Assembly (NCBI RefSeq): GCF_900460955.1 | Contig: NZ_UFUW01000001.1 | Span: 2,279,001 to 2,343,000, forward strand | Direction: 5' to 3' | Length of the DNA stretch: 64,000 bases | Origin: Cardiobacterium valvarum | GTDB taxonomy: Bacteria; Pseudomonadota; Gammaproteobacteria; Cardiobacteriales; Cardiobacteriaceae | Shown here: in pieces, positions 52,800 through 63,865 of the stretch | Layout of the letters: each line of letters begins with the position of its first letter | Numbering within the stretch: position 1 is the first letter of the stretch | Translations under genes and position numbers: made by a program | The notes under the pieces: generated by a model | Databases searched by the model: none | What the model was told of the DNA's origin: nothing | Seen by the model: the letters and a program-made list of their open reading frames with translations, nothing else

Positions 52800-53416
52800 C
52801 CCCCAACCTCAGCCCCGCCAGTTGCGACCTGTTCGACCTGCCCTGCTACCAGTTCGCACAACTGAAAAAATACGCCCCCGAAGCCATCCCGCAAATCAAG
52901 GCCGACTACAAAACCGCTTGGGAAAACTGGCGCGCCGTTATCAATCGCGTGAGCGAACGCCTCGGCGAACCCTTTGCCGCGCCGCATATCGAGCGCTGGT
53001 GCAACGGCTGGCAAGTGCGCGCCCACTTCTTCGCCTACTACAAATACCGCGACTGGCAGGACACCGCCGCCATCCTCTCCGTCCTGCTCAACCAGCGCCG
53101 CCTCACCGTCAGCCTTGACTGGCACTGCTACAAAGCCGGCATCTCCACCACCACCCTGGCTCACTACAACCACTGGCTGGACGCGCTTGACCGCGAACAC
53201 TACGCCGCTTACGACCTCTGGCACGGCGACGAAGACGAATACGCCGACTACCCGACCGTCGCTCAAACAGCGAACATCCGCCTGCGCAACGCCGACGACT
53301 ATTACAACATCGGCAAACACATCGAGCGCGACCAGCTCGGACGCGAAGACAGCGCGACCTGGATAGCGGCAACCATCCGCGACCTGCAACCGCTCTACGA
53401 AGCCTGCCATCCCTAG
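52796..53416 (+). CDS. HI_0552-like protein of unknown function
   Basis: ATG at 52796 overlaps the preceding stop and gives 206 aa. The soluble protein contains SPASCDLFDLPCYQFAQLKK, IERWCNGWQVRAHFFAYYKY and LSVLLNQRRLTVSLDWHCYK. This resembles the HI_0552 family, sometimes mislabelled as glucose-6-phosphate dehydrogenase, but I am only moderately sure of the match and would not assign a reaction. Tight coupling to the DUF4328 gene suggests a shared transcript. Confidence 0.55.
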   Translation: MTPNLSPASCDLFDLPCYQFAQLKKYAPEAIPQIKADYKTAWENWRAVINRVSERLGEPFAAPHIERWCNGWQVRAHFFAYYKYRDWQDTAAILSVLLNQRRLTVSLDWHCYKAGISTTTLAHYNHWLDALDREHYAAYDLWHGDEDEYADYPTVAQTANIRLRNADDYYNIGKHIERDQLGREDSATWIAATIRDLQPLYEACHP

Positions 53417-54856
<1,440 letters not shown>

Positions 54857-54897
54857 ACTACACCGCCCCATCCGTTAGGGTGTTTTCTTACAAATGT

Positions 54898-54988
54898 GCC
54901 AAGCGGAAACCCAGCGTTTAACCCGCTTGACGGGCCCAGTATTTATGCCGCTTGGAGAACCCAGTAACTACGCCGCTTGGCGGGCCCA
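54898..54988 (+). repeat. Three consecutive 25-bp CCGCTTGGCGG repeats downstream of purB
   Basis: Exact 25-bp units at 54914-54938, 54939-54963 and 54964-54988, preceded by a partial copy. They are the same two subtypes as in the array 22 kb away, ending in GGGCCCA or AGAACCCA. Confidence 0.85.
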
Positions 54989-54992
54989 GAAC

Positions 54993-55035
54993 CGTAGGGC
55001 AGGCTTCAGCCCACTGAGCAGGTACAGCCTGCTTG
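54993..55035 (-). repeat. Hairpin repeat with TGGGCTGAAGCC core, copy 2
   Basis: Read on the minus strand it contains CTGCTCAGTGGGCTGAAGCC then TGCCCTACG, closely matching the element at 25384-25416 in opposite orientation. Outer arms GCAGGCT/AGCCTGC can pair. Confidence 0.65.
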
Positions 55036-55053
55036 TTGCGTTCTGGGCAAATG

Positions 55054-55188
55054 CGGCTGCCAGGCGGAGTAGCTACGCGGTTTTTGTATTGAGACGTTGC
55101 AGGCGACGTCTCTACAAAACCCTGTATTTACGCCGCTTGACGAAATCTTGTCGCGTCCGAAAGAAACGACCATAAACCCCACACACCC
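55054..55188. repeat. Remaining repeat region upstream of ccoI
   Basis: This part of the 332-bp purB-ccoI gap has no gene. It holds a diverged core (TGCCAGGCGG), an inverted repeat GAGACGTTGC / GGCGACGTCTC at 55091-55112, and one more 25-bp unit (GTATTTACGCCGCTTGACG) at 55124-55148. No clear promoter is seen. Confidence 0.65.
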
Positions 55189-57582
55189 ATGACCTGCTAC
55201 CACTGCCACCAGCCCATCCTTGCCGGCACCGGCATCCATGACGACGCCGGCCACGCTTACTGCTGCACCGCCTGCCGCGCCGTCGCCGCCATCATCAGCG
55301 CGCACCACCTCGACCAGTACTACACCGTGCGCGACCGCCCCGCGCCGCGGCCTGAAACCGCTTACGACCACAGCCACTGGCAGGCCTACGACCTGCCCGA
55401 CATCGCCGCCCAGTACACCTATCGCGACGGCGAAGATAACGAAATCCACCTCTACATTGACGGCCTGCACTGCGCCGCCTGCACCTGGCTTATCAGCCGC
55501 GCCCTTGAGCGCGCGCACGGCATCACGCACACCCGCATCAACCTGACGACAGGCCGCGCCGAAGTCCGCTGGCGTGAAATCCCGCTCTCGGCCATCCTTG
55601 CCACCATCGCCGATCTCGGCTACACCCCGAACCTCACCACGCCCGACCAGGAAGAACGCCGCGACCACCGCCGCCGCAACCACGACCTGCTGCGCCTCAT
55701 CGTTGCCGGACTCGGCATGATGCAGGTGATGATGTTCGCGACCGGCCTCTACACTGGCGCCTGGCTCGGCATCGAGCGCGAATACGAACAACTGCTGCGC
55801 TGGATCAGTGCCATCCTGAGCGCCCCGGTCATGCTCTACGCCGGCTACCCCTTCCTGAAAAACACCTGGCTCGCCCTCAAACAGCGCCGCCTCAACATGG
55901 ACGTACCCATCGCCATCGCCTGCGCAGGCGCATGGCTTGCCAGCCTCTACCACACCATCCTCGGCTACGGCGAAATCTACTACGACGGCGTCACCATGTT
56001 CATCTTCTTCATCACCATCAGCCGCACCCTCGAAGCGCACACCCGCCGCCGCGCCCGCCACAACCAGCACCACTTTGCCCGCCTCCTGCCTGACGCCGTG
56101 TACCAACGCGCAACCGACGGCGAATACCGCCTCGTGCCACTACCCGCCATCCGCGTGGATGACCACATCCGCGTCCTGCCGACGCACACCATCCCCGTGG
56201 ACGGGCAGATAGAGACGGGGACCAGCCGCGTGGACGAAAGCATGCTCAGCGGCGAAAGCACCCCGCAGTACAAACAGGCGGGCGACGCTGTCCTTGCCGG
56301 CAGCACCAACCTGGAAAGCCCGCTCGACATCCGCGTCACCCAAACCGGACAACAGACCACCCTCGCCGCCATCCGCCGCATCAGTGCCCGCGCCGAACAG
56401 CACCGCTCGCCGCAGATTGACCGCAACGAAACACTCGCCCGCCACACCATCCTCGCCGTACTCATCCTCGCCGCCGCCGGTTACCTCATCTGGCAGTGGA
56501 TAGCGCCCGCGCGCGCCTTCGACATCGCCCTCGCCGTACTCGTCGCCACCTGCCCCTGTGCGCTGTCGCTGGCGACGCCGACCGTGCTCACCGCCGCGCT
56601 CAACCACGCGCACAAACACGCCATCCTCATCAAAAACAGCGACACCCTTGACCGCCTCACCCGCATCAAGCGCATCCTCTTCGACAAAACCGGCACCCTG
56701 ACCGCCGGCAAATACCAACTGCGCGCAGGCGAAACCTATAGCGACGCCGACCCGCACACCCTGCTCGCCATCGCCAAAACCCTCGAAACCAACAGCACCC
56801 ACCCCGTCGCTTGGTACTTCAGCCGCCAGGAAACCGCTACCCTGCCTATGACGAACATCACCCAGCACAGTGGCAAAGGCGTCAGCGGCGACTGGCAGGG
56901 CAGCCGCTGGCATATCGGCAGCGCCGCCTGCATGCACGACAACGGCGTCGCCCTGCCCGACGACAACACCGGCACAGACGACGCCAACACCACCCACGTT
57001 TACCTCGCCGAAAACACCACCCTGCGCGCGCACTACCGCCTGAGCGACCCTGAACGCCCCGGCCTCGCCGCAACCCTGACCGCACTCGCCGCCCGCTACC
57101 ACCTCGCTATCGCCAGTGGCGATCGCAGTGCCAACGTCGCCCGCCTCGCCGCGCGCTATCACATTGCCGACCACCACGGCGACCTGCTTCCTGCCGACAA
57201 ACTCGCCCTGCTCGAAGCCCACAACCCTGCGCACACCCTGATGATCGGCGACGGCATCAACGACGCGCCCGTCCTCGCCCGCGCCGCCGTCTCCGTCGCC
57301 GTTGGCCGCGCCAACCCGCTTTCGCAGACCCATGCCGACATCGTCCTCATGAAAGACGGCCCCGATGCCCTGCCCTACCTGTTCGACCTTGCCGCGCGCA
57401 CCCAACGCATCATCCGCCAGAACCTTGCCTGGGCAGCCGCCTACAATCTGCTCATCCTGCCGCTCGCACTCTGCGGCTACCTCACCCCGTGGATCGCCGC
57501 GCTCGGCATGAGCACCAGCTCACTGCTGGTAACCACCAACGCCCTGCGTATCCAGCGTACCCCCCCACCGCCCGGTGAGTAA
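55189..57582 (+). CDS. ccoI: Copper-translocating P-type ATPase, CcoI/FixI type
   Basis: CcoI exports Cu(I) across the inner membrane for assembly of cbb3 cytochrome oxidase. This 797-aa protein starts with a Cys-rich region (MTCYHCHQPI..., YCCTACRAVAAI) followed by a heavy-metal domain with GLHCAACTWLI. P1B ATPase elements follow: the SGESTP phosphatase loop, the CPC transport motif in ATCPCALSLATPTV, phosphorylation site DKTGTLT, and GDGINDAPVLARAAVS. The N-terminal zinc-ribbon-like extension separates CcoI from CopA. ccoNOQP, ccoG and ccoS are not next to it, and repeats lie upstream. Confidence 0.88.
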   Translation: MTCYHCHQPILAGTGIHDDAGHAYCCTACRAVAAIISAHHLDQYYTVRDRPAPRPETAYDHSHWQAYDLPDIAAQYTYRDGEDNEIHLYIDGLHCAACTWLISRALERAHGITHTRINLTTGRAEVRWREIPLSAILATIADLGYTPNLTTPDQEERRDHRRRNHDLLRLIVAGLGMMQVMMFATGLYTGAWLGIEREYEQLLRWISAILSAPVMLYAGYPFLKNTWLALKQRRLNMDVPIAIACAGAWLASLYHTILGYGEIYYDGVTMFIFFITISRTLEAHTRRRARHNQHHFARLLPDAVYQRATDGEYRLVPLPAIRVDDHIRVLPTHTIPVDGQIETGTSRVDESMLSGESTPQYKQAGDAVLAGSTNLESPLDIRVTQTGQQTTLAAIRRISARAEQHRSPQIDRNETLARHTILAVLILAAAGYLIWQWIAPARAFDIALAVLVATCPCALSLATPTVLTAALNHAHKHAILIKNSDTLDRLTRIKRILFDKTGTLTAGKYQLRAGETYSDADPHTLLAIAKTLETNSTHPVAWYFSRQETATLPMTNITQHSGKGVSGDWQGSRWHIGSAACMHDNGVALPDDNTGTDDANTTHVYLAENTTLRAHYRLSDPERPGLAATLTALAARYHLAIASGDRSANVARLAARYHIADHHGDLLPADKLALLEAHNPAHTLMIGDGINDAPVLARAAVSVAVGRANPLSQTHADIVLMKDGPDALPYLFDLAARTQRIIRQNLAWAAAYNLLILPLALCGYLTPWIAALGMSTSSLLVTTNALRIQRTPPPPGE

Positions 57583-57620
57583 AAAAGCAAAGAGCGGGAT
57601 ACTTCCCGTCCTTTGCTTCT
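57583..57620. terminator. Terminator between ccoI and the sulfatase-fold gene
   Basis: GCAAAG..CGGG / CCCG..CTTTGC stem with a small internal mismatch, and AAAAAA on the ccoI side. On the minus strand it is followed by TTTTTT, so it mainly serves the minus-strand gene. Confidence 0.8.
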
Positions 57621-57621
57621 G

Positions 57622-59055
57622 CTACTCCTTCACCTTGAAATGCACCCAGGCGACTTCGCCCTGTTCCGTCAAATACTTGAACGCCTCGCCCAAATCAATC
57701 ACCGGCGGCGAGTGATCGCCGACCACAATCACCTCAACACCGCGCATTTCCGGCTGCCGGACCAGTTCCGCCAGCTGATCAAAGAACTGCGCCTGCAAGC
57801 TGAAATTGCGGCACAGCATCGTGTCCGCCGGCAGACCGTAGGCCGCACAGTCCAAGCGGTGGTTGAACAAATCTTCAGTGGGGTAGTCGGTGTGCGAGGT
57901 CAGCGTCATCCAATAAAAGAACAGTTGCGGATGGCTGGCGAAAGCATCCTTGACCACGGCAAACAGGGCACTGTCACAGACGCCGTTAAATGCCTGGCAG
58001 GTTGGCTTACCCATCATCTGCTCTGCCGCCATGACCTGAGCGAAACCCGCTTTCGGATACCAGTCGGAGCGGTCATAGAGCAAACTGCTGGCGCCATGTT
58101 GGGCAATCGTCATATAGCCCTGCTGCTGCAAGCGGTTGGGCAGGCAGTCTGCCAGCTGGCTTGCCGGAGTGTAGCGTAATGCCAGCCCTTGTACCTGCAA
58201 AGCACACAATTCGCGGATTTCGCCTTGCACCGTGGCACCGATAAAGGGGAAATGCCCCACCTGCCACTCGTCGAAACGGTCACGTTCTGCCGCCAGTTTC
58301 TCCAACACCGCCGCCTGCAAGGCGGGATTTTTGGGCTGCCCCCAAGACTCATTGACAATAAGCAGGATTTTCGCCGATGGCGGTTGCGCCAATAATCTTG
58401 AAGCGTGATCGAATTGCAGCGGGGAAAATACCGGTTTGACGTCGTTGGCGGTAATCCGGGCGAACTCTTTACTTCTGTCGTATAAATCGAACTGGCTCTT
58501 GCCGTAGAAGAAATTGTTGCGCCCGAACAGGTTGGTTTGCAGGCCGCGTTCATGGTATTGCAGGTGGCCGGTGAAATAGCAAGCTACTGCCAGCGGGATA
58601 CAGAGCCACAACGCGTGGTAGAGATTGGTCTTTTTTCCCAAACGCCACAGGCAGAACGGCATGACGACGACATACGCCAACGCCAGGACGCAGAGCAGCC
58701 GGTATGACCACGGCGCTTTTAGCACAAACGGCAGCAAATACAGCGCCCCCTGCAAATTCAGGAAGGGAAAGAGCTGCATGACAAACATCAGCACATCAAA
58801 CAAGACCGCCAGCCAGAATGCCGCTATGCCCAAGCAACGCAGCCAGCGACACGGCACCGCCAGCAACAGCACCGCGATGAAATAATCCAGATTCAGCAGC
58901 GGCCGCGCCGTATGGGTCAGCCACGCCAGTAACAGGAAAACCACATTGGGGGCGATAACCAAAGCCAGGGCATAACCTAGCGCGCGGGATGAAAAAGCCG
59001 GCAGCACAATTTGCCGGTTCCAGGAAAGATTCACACATACTCCTTTTGTAATCAT
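57622..59055 (-). CDS. Inner-membrane sulfatase-fold enzyme (phosphoethanolamine/phosphoglycerol transferase-like)
   Basis: This 477-aa protein has five N-terminal membrane helices (about 20-165) and a periplasmic alkaline-phosphatase-superfamily domain. Metal-site motifs are LIVNESWGQPKNP, GATVQGEIREL (probable Thr nucleophile), WMTLTSHTDYP and VIVVGDHSPP. This layout is shared by phosphoethanolamine transferases (EptA), OpgB and LTA synthases; the substrate cannot be decided. It is shorter than EptA (about 550 aa). It is transcribed alone, divergent from the HscC gene. Envelope lipid or glycan decoration is the likely role. Confidence 0.8.
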   Translation of the reverse strand: MITKGVCVNLSWNRQIVLPAFSSRALGYALALVIAPNVVFLLLAWLTHTARPLLNLDYFIAVLLLAVPCRWLRCLGIAAFWLAVLFDVLMFVMQLFPFLNLQGALYLLPFVLKAPWSYRLLCVLALAYVVVMPFCLWRLGKKTNLYHALWLCIPLAVACYFTGHLQYHERGLQTNLFGRNNFFYGKSQFDLYDRSKEFARITANDVKPVFSPLQFDHASRLLAQPPSAKILLIVNESWGQPKNPALQAAVLEKLAAERDRFDEWQVGHFPFIGATVQGEIRELCALQVQGLALRYTPASQLADCLPNRLQQQGYMTIAQHGASSLLYDRSDWYPKAGFAQVMAAEQMMGKPTCQAFNGVCDSALFAVVKDAFASHPQLFFYWMTLTSHTDYPTEDLFNHRLDCAAYGLPADTMLCRNFSLQAQFFDQLAELVRQPEMRGVEVIVVGDHSPPVIDLGEAFKYLTEQGEVAWVHFKVKE

Positions 59056-59172
59056 GAACAGCCGGTCAACACCTCATGCGCGGCGTAAACCAGCCGCGTA
59101 TGTTACTCCGCCGCAACGGTAGCGGAAAACCGCCGCCTCTTCCCGCCGGCCATGCCGGCGCCCCTGCCGCTG

Positions 59173-59178
59173 TATAAT
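59173..59178 (+). promoter_or_regulatory. Candidate -10 box for the hscC-like gene
   Basis: Perfect TATAAT 33 bp before the ATG; the GC-rich upstream sequence offers no clear -35. Confidence 0.4.
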
Positions 59179-59211
59179 CCGCGCCATTTTCCCCGCCTGG
59201 AGCACACAAAC

Positions 59212-60912
59212 ATGGATACCCCCATCCTCGGCATTGACCTCGGCACCACCAACAGCCTTGTCGCCTGCTGGCAAGACGGCAAGGCGCAACTCGTCAAAAA
59301 CGCCCTCGGTAGCGTCCTCACACCGTCCGTGGTCAGCGTTGATGATGACGGCAGCATCCTCGTCGGCGCCGCCGCACGCGAGCGCCTCATCTCGCACCCG
59401 CAGGCGACTGCCGCCACCTTCAAGCGCTACATGGGCAGCAGCAAGCGTTACCGCCTTGGCCGCCGCCACGAGTTCTCGCCAGAAGAACTCTCGGCACTCG
59501 TCCTCGGTTCACTCAAGGCCGATGCCGAAGCCGCCTTCGGCACACGCGCCACGGACGCCGTCATCACCGTCCCCGCCTACTTCAACGACACCCAGCGCAA
59601 AGCCACCCGCCATGCCGCCGAACTGGCCGGACTGAACGTGCGCCGCCTCCTGAACGAACCTACCGCCGCCGCAATGGCCTACGGCCTGCACCAGGGCGAA
59701 GACGCGCGCAAATTCCTCGTTCTTGACCTCGGCGGCGGCACCTTCGACGTCACCCTGCTTGATATGTTCAGCGGCATCATGGAAGTGCGGGCGAGTGCGG
59801 GCGACAACATGCTCGGCGGCGAAGACTTCACCGAGCTGCTCATCCTGGGCTTTAGCGGCGCACATCCCAAAGCCGACCTTGCCAGCGTGCAGGGACAGCT
59901 CTACGCTGCCGCCGAACGCGCCAAACAGGCGCTGAACAGCGGTGACGCCGACATGCAGCTCACCGTGGGCGGTGAGACACTCAACTGGCACATCACGGGC
60001 GCCGACTGGGAACAACGCTGCGCACCGCTGCTCGAACGCTGCCGCGCCCCCATCGAACAGACCCTGCGCGACGCCGGCATACGCGCCGCCAGTCTGGATG
60101 ACATCATCCTCGTCGGCGGGGCGACGCGGATGGGCATCCTGCGCAAAACGATGGCGCGCCTCTTCGGCCGCTTCCCGACCACCGGCCTCAACCCGGATGA
60201 AACCATCGCCATCGGCGCCGCCATCCAGGCGGGACTCGTCGCGAAAGACCAGGCACTGGAAGAAGTCGTCATGACCGACGTTGCCCCCTACTCGCTCGGT
60301 GTCGAAACCAGCATCCAGACCAGCGAGCAGCACTACGAAGGCGGCATATTCAGTCCCATCATCGAGCGCAACACCGTCATCCCCGTCAGCCGCATGGAAA
60401 CCTACTATCCCATCCAGAACAACCAGGAAGCGCTGCTCTTCAAAATCTACCAGGGCGAAGCGCGGCTCGTGCGCGACAACATCTACCTTGGTGAAATCAG
60501 CATCCCGCTGCCGGATTACCGCGACCCCGAACAAATGCCCGCCGAAGTGCGCTTCACCTACGACGTGAGCGGCCTGCTCGAAGTGGACGTACACCTGCCC
60601 GCCGACGGCAGCACCCACCAACTCACTATCCACAACAGCGGCGTCAGCCTTGATGCAGCAGCCTTGCAGGCAGCACACGAAAAACTGGCGAAACTGAAAA
60701 TCCACCCGCGCGACCAGGCGGAAAACCGCACCCTGCTGGCGCGCGCCGAACGCCTCTACACCCAGCGCCTCGGTGAAGACCGCCAATACATCGGCCAGCG
60801 CATCGCCATCTTCACTGCCGCCCTCAACAGTCAGGACGAACGCCTCATCCGCGAAGCTGCGAAAGAAATGCAGGAATTCTTGCAGCATATGGATGACGAC
60901 CCCTGGCAATAA
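59212..60912 (+). CDS. hscC: HscC-type Hsp70 chaperone
   Basis: ATG at 59212 ([20 protein letters not shown]) with GGAG upstream gives 566 aa; E. coli HscC has 556 and DnaK 638. Hsp70 ATPase motifs are present ([48 protein letters not shown]), followed by a beta substrate domain. The helical lid is much shorter than in DnaK and lacks the EEVD-like acidic tail. Phe/Thr variation in the linker (MTDVAPYSLGVE) is typical of HscC. No J-protein partner (djlC) is adjacent. Its clients are unknown. Confidence 0.88.
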   Translation: MDTPILGIDLGTTNSLVACWQDGKAQLVKNALGSVLTPSVVSVDDDGSILVGAAARERLISHPQATAATFKRYMGSSKRYRLGRRHEFSPEELSALVLGSLKADAEAAFGTRATDAVITVPAYFNDTQRKATRHAAELAGLNVRRLLNEPTAAAMAYGLHQGEDARKFLVLDLGGGTFDVTLLDMFSGIMEVRASAGDNMLGGEDFTELLILGFSGAHPKADLASVQGQLYAAAERAKQALNSGDADMQLTVGGETLNWHITGADWEQRCAPLLERCRAPIEQTLRDAGIRAASLDDIILVGGATRMGILRKTMARLFGRFPTTGLNPDETIAIGAAIQAGLVAKDQALEEVVMTDVAPYSLGVETSIQTSEQHYEGGIFSPIIERNTVIPVSRMETYYPIQNNQEALLFKIYQGEARLVRDNIYLGEISIPLPDYRDPEQMPAEVRFTYDVSGLLEVDVHLPADGSTHQLTIHNSGVSLDAAALQAAHEKLAKLKIHPRDQAENRTLLARAERLYTQRLGEDRQYIGQRIAIFTAALNSQDERLIREAAKEMQEFLQHMDDDPWQ

Positions 60913-60914
60913 CT

Positions 60915-60980
60915 GCTGCCCGCCAAGCGGGATAAACACTGGGTTTGCGATCCTGCCCTACCCTGCCCGCCTGACGGCAG
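60915..60980. repeat. Dispersed repeat fragments downstream of hscC
   Basis: CCCGCCAAGCGGGATAAACA and CTGCCCGCCTGACGGCAG are diverged cores of the window-wide repeat, directly before the terminator. Confidence 0.5.
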
Positions 60981-61018
60981 CCACAAAAAACCACCGCAGC
61001 GGCGGTGGTTTTTTGTGG
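60981..61018. terminator. Bidirectional terminator between hscC and gltS
   Basis: A perfect 17-bp stem (CCACAAAAAACCACCGC and its complement) with loop AGCG. The A6/T6 runs make it work on both strands. It closely resembles the kptA/fabI terminator at 20284-20323. Confidence 0.92.
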
Positions 61019-61029
61019 TCTCGTTGGTG

Positions 61030-62280
61030 TTACAGATACTTGACGAAGGTTTGCAACACGGTGCTGTTGATAAGGTCAACGAAGAAGGCGCCCACCATCG
61101 GCACGATGAGGAAGGCTTTGTGCGATGGACCGAAGTGCTCGGTCACGGACTGCATGTTGGCGACCGCCGTTGGTGTTGCGCCGAGGCCGAAGCCGCAGTG
61201 CCCGGCGGCAAGAACCGCCGCATCATAGTCACGTCCCATGAAGGCATAGGTAACATAAGTGGCATAGAGGAACATCACCACCGTTTGCGTCAGCAGGATG
61301 ACAGTAACAGGCAGCGCCAACGCGGTCAGCTCCCACAGTTTCAGGTCAAGCAGGGCAATGGCGAGGAAAATGGAGAGCGAGGCATTGCCGAAGACATCAA
61401 TGGCGCGGTCAAACATATCGAACTTGAAGGCACCGGTAAGGATATTGCGCAGGATGACGCCACAAGCCAGACCCCAGACGAATTGCGGCAGGTCAAGGAT
61501 GGCGAGGATGTCTTTCAGGTAACGGGCATCCACATAGTTCATGATTTCAGAAACGACCAGACAGACGGCAAACATCGCCAGCGTATCCACTGCCGAAGAG
61601 GCGGTGATGAGGCGCATCCGCTGCGGCTGTTCGAAGATGTCGCCGGGTTTGTCGAGGTCGTCACTGGTGACCCTATCCGCCACTTCCTCCGGCTTGCGCC
61701 CCATTTTGTTGATGAGACGGCGTGCCGTCGGGCCGCCGATAAGGCCGCCGACAACCAGACCGTAAGTGGCGCAGGCCAGGCCGAGACCAGTTGCCCCGGC
61801 CAGGCCGAGTTTCTCCAGCTCCGGCCCCCAGCCACCGGCCGTACCGTGACCGCCGGTCATGGTGATGGAACCAGCCACCAAGCCGATGAGCGGTTCTTGT
61901 CCCAGCTTTATCGCCAGCAGCACGCCGACGGCATCCTGCACGATGATGAACACGCCGACGATAATCGTGAAATAAACCAGCGGTTTGCCGCCCGCTTTCA
62001 GGCGGGAGAAATCGGCACTGAGCCCGATGGAGGTGAAGAAAATGAGCATGAAGGCATTTTTCAGCCCGGTATCAAACTTGAAGATGTAGCTGCCGAACCC
62101 GTAGAGGAAGTAGATGATAGCCGCCGCGACCAGACCGCCCGCGACAGGTTCGGGGATATTGAAGTCACGCAGGAAACGGATGCGTTTTACTAACTGCCGC
62201 CCGAAAAGCAGCACGATACAGGCGATAAGCAGGGTGTAATAACCGTTGACGGTTACCGTAGTAAAGACAGGTTGTTCCAT
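61030..62280 (-). CDS. gltS: Sodium/glutamate symporter GltS
   Basis: ATG at 62280 (MEQPVFTTVTVNGYYTLL) has GAGAGG upstream; a TTG five codons earlier overlaps it. The 416-aa protein has about ten membrane segments in two repeats. Signature reentrant-loop motifs are ITMTGGHGTAGGWGPELEKL and AGHCGFGLGATPTAVANMQS, as in the ESS family. It imports glutamate with sodium. It lies downstream of the Dcu transporter gene on the same strand but is separated by a terminator. Confidence 0.94.
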   Translation of the reverse strand: MEQPVFTTVTVNGYYTLLIACIVLLFGRQLVKRIRFLRDFNIPEPVAGGLVAAAIIYFLYGFGSYIFKFDTGLKNAFMLIFFTSIGLSADFSRLKAGGKPLVYFTIIVGVFIIVQDAVGVLLAIKLGQEPLIGLVAGSITMTGGHGTAGGWGPELEKLGLAGATGLGLACATYGLVVGGLIGGPTARRLINKMGRKPEEVADRVTSDDLDKPGDIFEQPQRMRLITASSAVDTLAMFAVCLVVSEIMNYVDARYLKDILAILDLPQFVWGLACGVILRNILTGAFKFDMFDRAIDVFGNASLSIFLAIALLDLKLWELTALALPVTVILLTQTVVMFLYATYVTYAFMGRDYDAAVLAAGHCGFGLGATPTAVANMQSVTEHFGPSHKAFLIVPMVGAFFVDLINSTVLQTFVKYL

Positions 62281-62425
62281 GAAGGCCTCTCTCAAAGTTG
62301 CGGGAAGAAATCAGGCAGCATGCGGTACGCCCGAAGGTCAAATACTAAGTCCAGAAGTTAATCTTTGTCAAAGAGCAGTTCATCTTGCGGTTAGCCCCCT
62401 CATGTTTTGAGGATTGCCGTGGTTC

Positions 62426-62453
62426 AAAGAAAAGGGCAGCCGTTTGGCCGCCC
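62426..62453 (-). terminator. Terminator of the Dcu gene
   Basis: On the minus strand GGGCGGCC / GGCTGCCC (62453-62446 with 62441-62434; loop AAAC) is followed by TTTTCTTT. Confidence 0.8.
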
Positions 62454-62479
62454 TGATGCCATAACACTGACAAACGGGA

Positions 62480-63865
62480 TCAGGTCAAGAGCAGTTTGGC
62501 GAGCGTAAGGCTGAACACGAGGCTGAACGCCATACTGAGCAGACCGGGCAGCATAAAGCTGTGGTTGAGGATATAACGGCCAATGCGGGTCGTGCCGGTG
62601 GTATCGAAGTCAATGGAGGCAATGATCGGGCCATAGTTCGGGATGAAGAAGTAGCCGTTCACCGCGACGAAAGTACCTACCATAATTTCTGGCGGAATAC
62701 CGAGGCCAACACCAAGCGGGAAGAGGGTGGCAACCGTCGCCCCCTGGCTGTTGACCAATACTGACAAGGCAAAGAGCAGGACGGCAAAGAGCCACGGCGC
62801 CTGTTTAACCAAAAATTCGACTTCATTTTTCAGATCGGACATATGGGCGTGCATCAGCGTGTCACCGAGCCAGGCGATACCGAAAATAGCGATAACCGCG
62901 CGCATCCCGGCATGGAAGACGGAGCCACGGGTAATAGCGGTGCCGTCCGGCTTGCAGAGCAGGATGATGAGCGCGCCAGCAGTAAGCATGACGATTTCGA
63001 TGACGTGCGGCATATTAAGCAGCTTCATATTGCCTTCGGCATCAGGAAAAGACGGACGCAGGTGCGCCATCAGTTCTGCTGGTAGATATTTTGCCAGCTT
63101 ATCCAACGAGCCAAGGATAACGACCAGGATGGCGGCGCTGATAAAAATCTTGAGCGATGTTCTAGCGCTTTTTTCGTTGATGACGGTTTCTGTGCCAGAA
63201 GAGGATTCCTGCGCGGCATAGATTTCCTGATAAACAGGGTCTTGCAAGCGGCGCTGATATTCCGGATCGTCTTTGAGTTCTTTACCCATCTTGTTGACGA
63301 AGACACAGGCGATGGCGATGCCTAACGTGGTGGAAGGAATCGTCACCATCAGGATTTGCGGCATGCTGATGTGATACGGCGTGAGGTAGGAAACTGCAGA
63401 CGTGACCGCTGCCGCAATCGGGCTGGCGACGATGGAGAACTGCGAGGCGATGACTGCCATGGAAAGCGGGCGTTCCGGGCGGACACCGCTGCGGCGTGAG
63501 ACTTCGGCGATGACCGGCAGTACGGAATAAGCGACGTGGCCGGTGCCGGCGAAAATGGTGAAGATATACGTCACAGCAGGTGCCATGAAGGTGATGTACT
63601 TCGGATTCTTGCGCAGAATGCGGGTGGCAACGCGAATCATCAGGTCGAGACCGCCAGAGGCCTCCATTGCCGCCGCCGCAGAAACGACCGCCATGATCAT
63701 CAGCATGACGTCAATCGGCGGGCTGGTCGGTTGCAAGCCAAAACCAAAGGTCAGGATGGCGAGACCCAGGCCACCGAAGACACCGAGACCGATACCACCG
63801 ACGCGGGCACCCAACAAAATACACAGCAGCACAATGGCAAACTGCACATAAAACATTATGGACAT
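62480..63865 (-). CDS. Anaerobic C4-dicarboxylate transporter, DcuA/DcuB family
   Basis: Dcu carriers exchange fumarate, malate, aspartate and succinate during anaerobic growth. This 461-aa protein has about ten to twelve membrane segments. Family motifs are [76 protein letters not shown] and [20 protein letters not shown]. Features of both DcuA and DcuB occur, so I leave the subtype open. A polar central loop (about 200-235) is longer than in E. coli, making the protein about 15-28 aa longer. GGAGCG precedes the ATG at 63865. Confidence 0.9.
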   Translation of the reverse strand: MSIMFYVQFAIVLLCILLGARVGGIGLGVFGGLGLAILTFGFGLQPTSPPIDVMLMIMAVVSAAAAMEASGGLDLMIRVATRILRKNPKYITFMAPAVTYIFTIFAGTGHVAYSVLPVIAEVSRRSGVRPERPLSMAVIASQFSIVASPIAAAVTSAVSYLTPYHISMPQILMVTIPSTTLGIAIACVFVNKMGKELKDDPEYQRRLQDPVYQEIYAAQESSSGTETVINEKSARTSLKIFISAAILVVILGSLDKLAKYLPAELMAHLRPSFPDAEGNMKLLNMPHVIEIVMLTAGALIILLCKPDGTAITRGSVFHAGMRAVIAIFGIAWLGDTLMHAHMSDLKNEVEFLVKQAPWLFAVLLFALSVLVNSQGATVATLFPLGVGLGIPPEIMVGTFVAVNGYFFIPNYGPIIASIDFDTTGTTRIGRYILNHSFMLPGLLSMAFSLVFSLTLAKLLLT

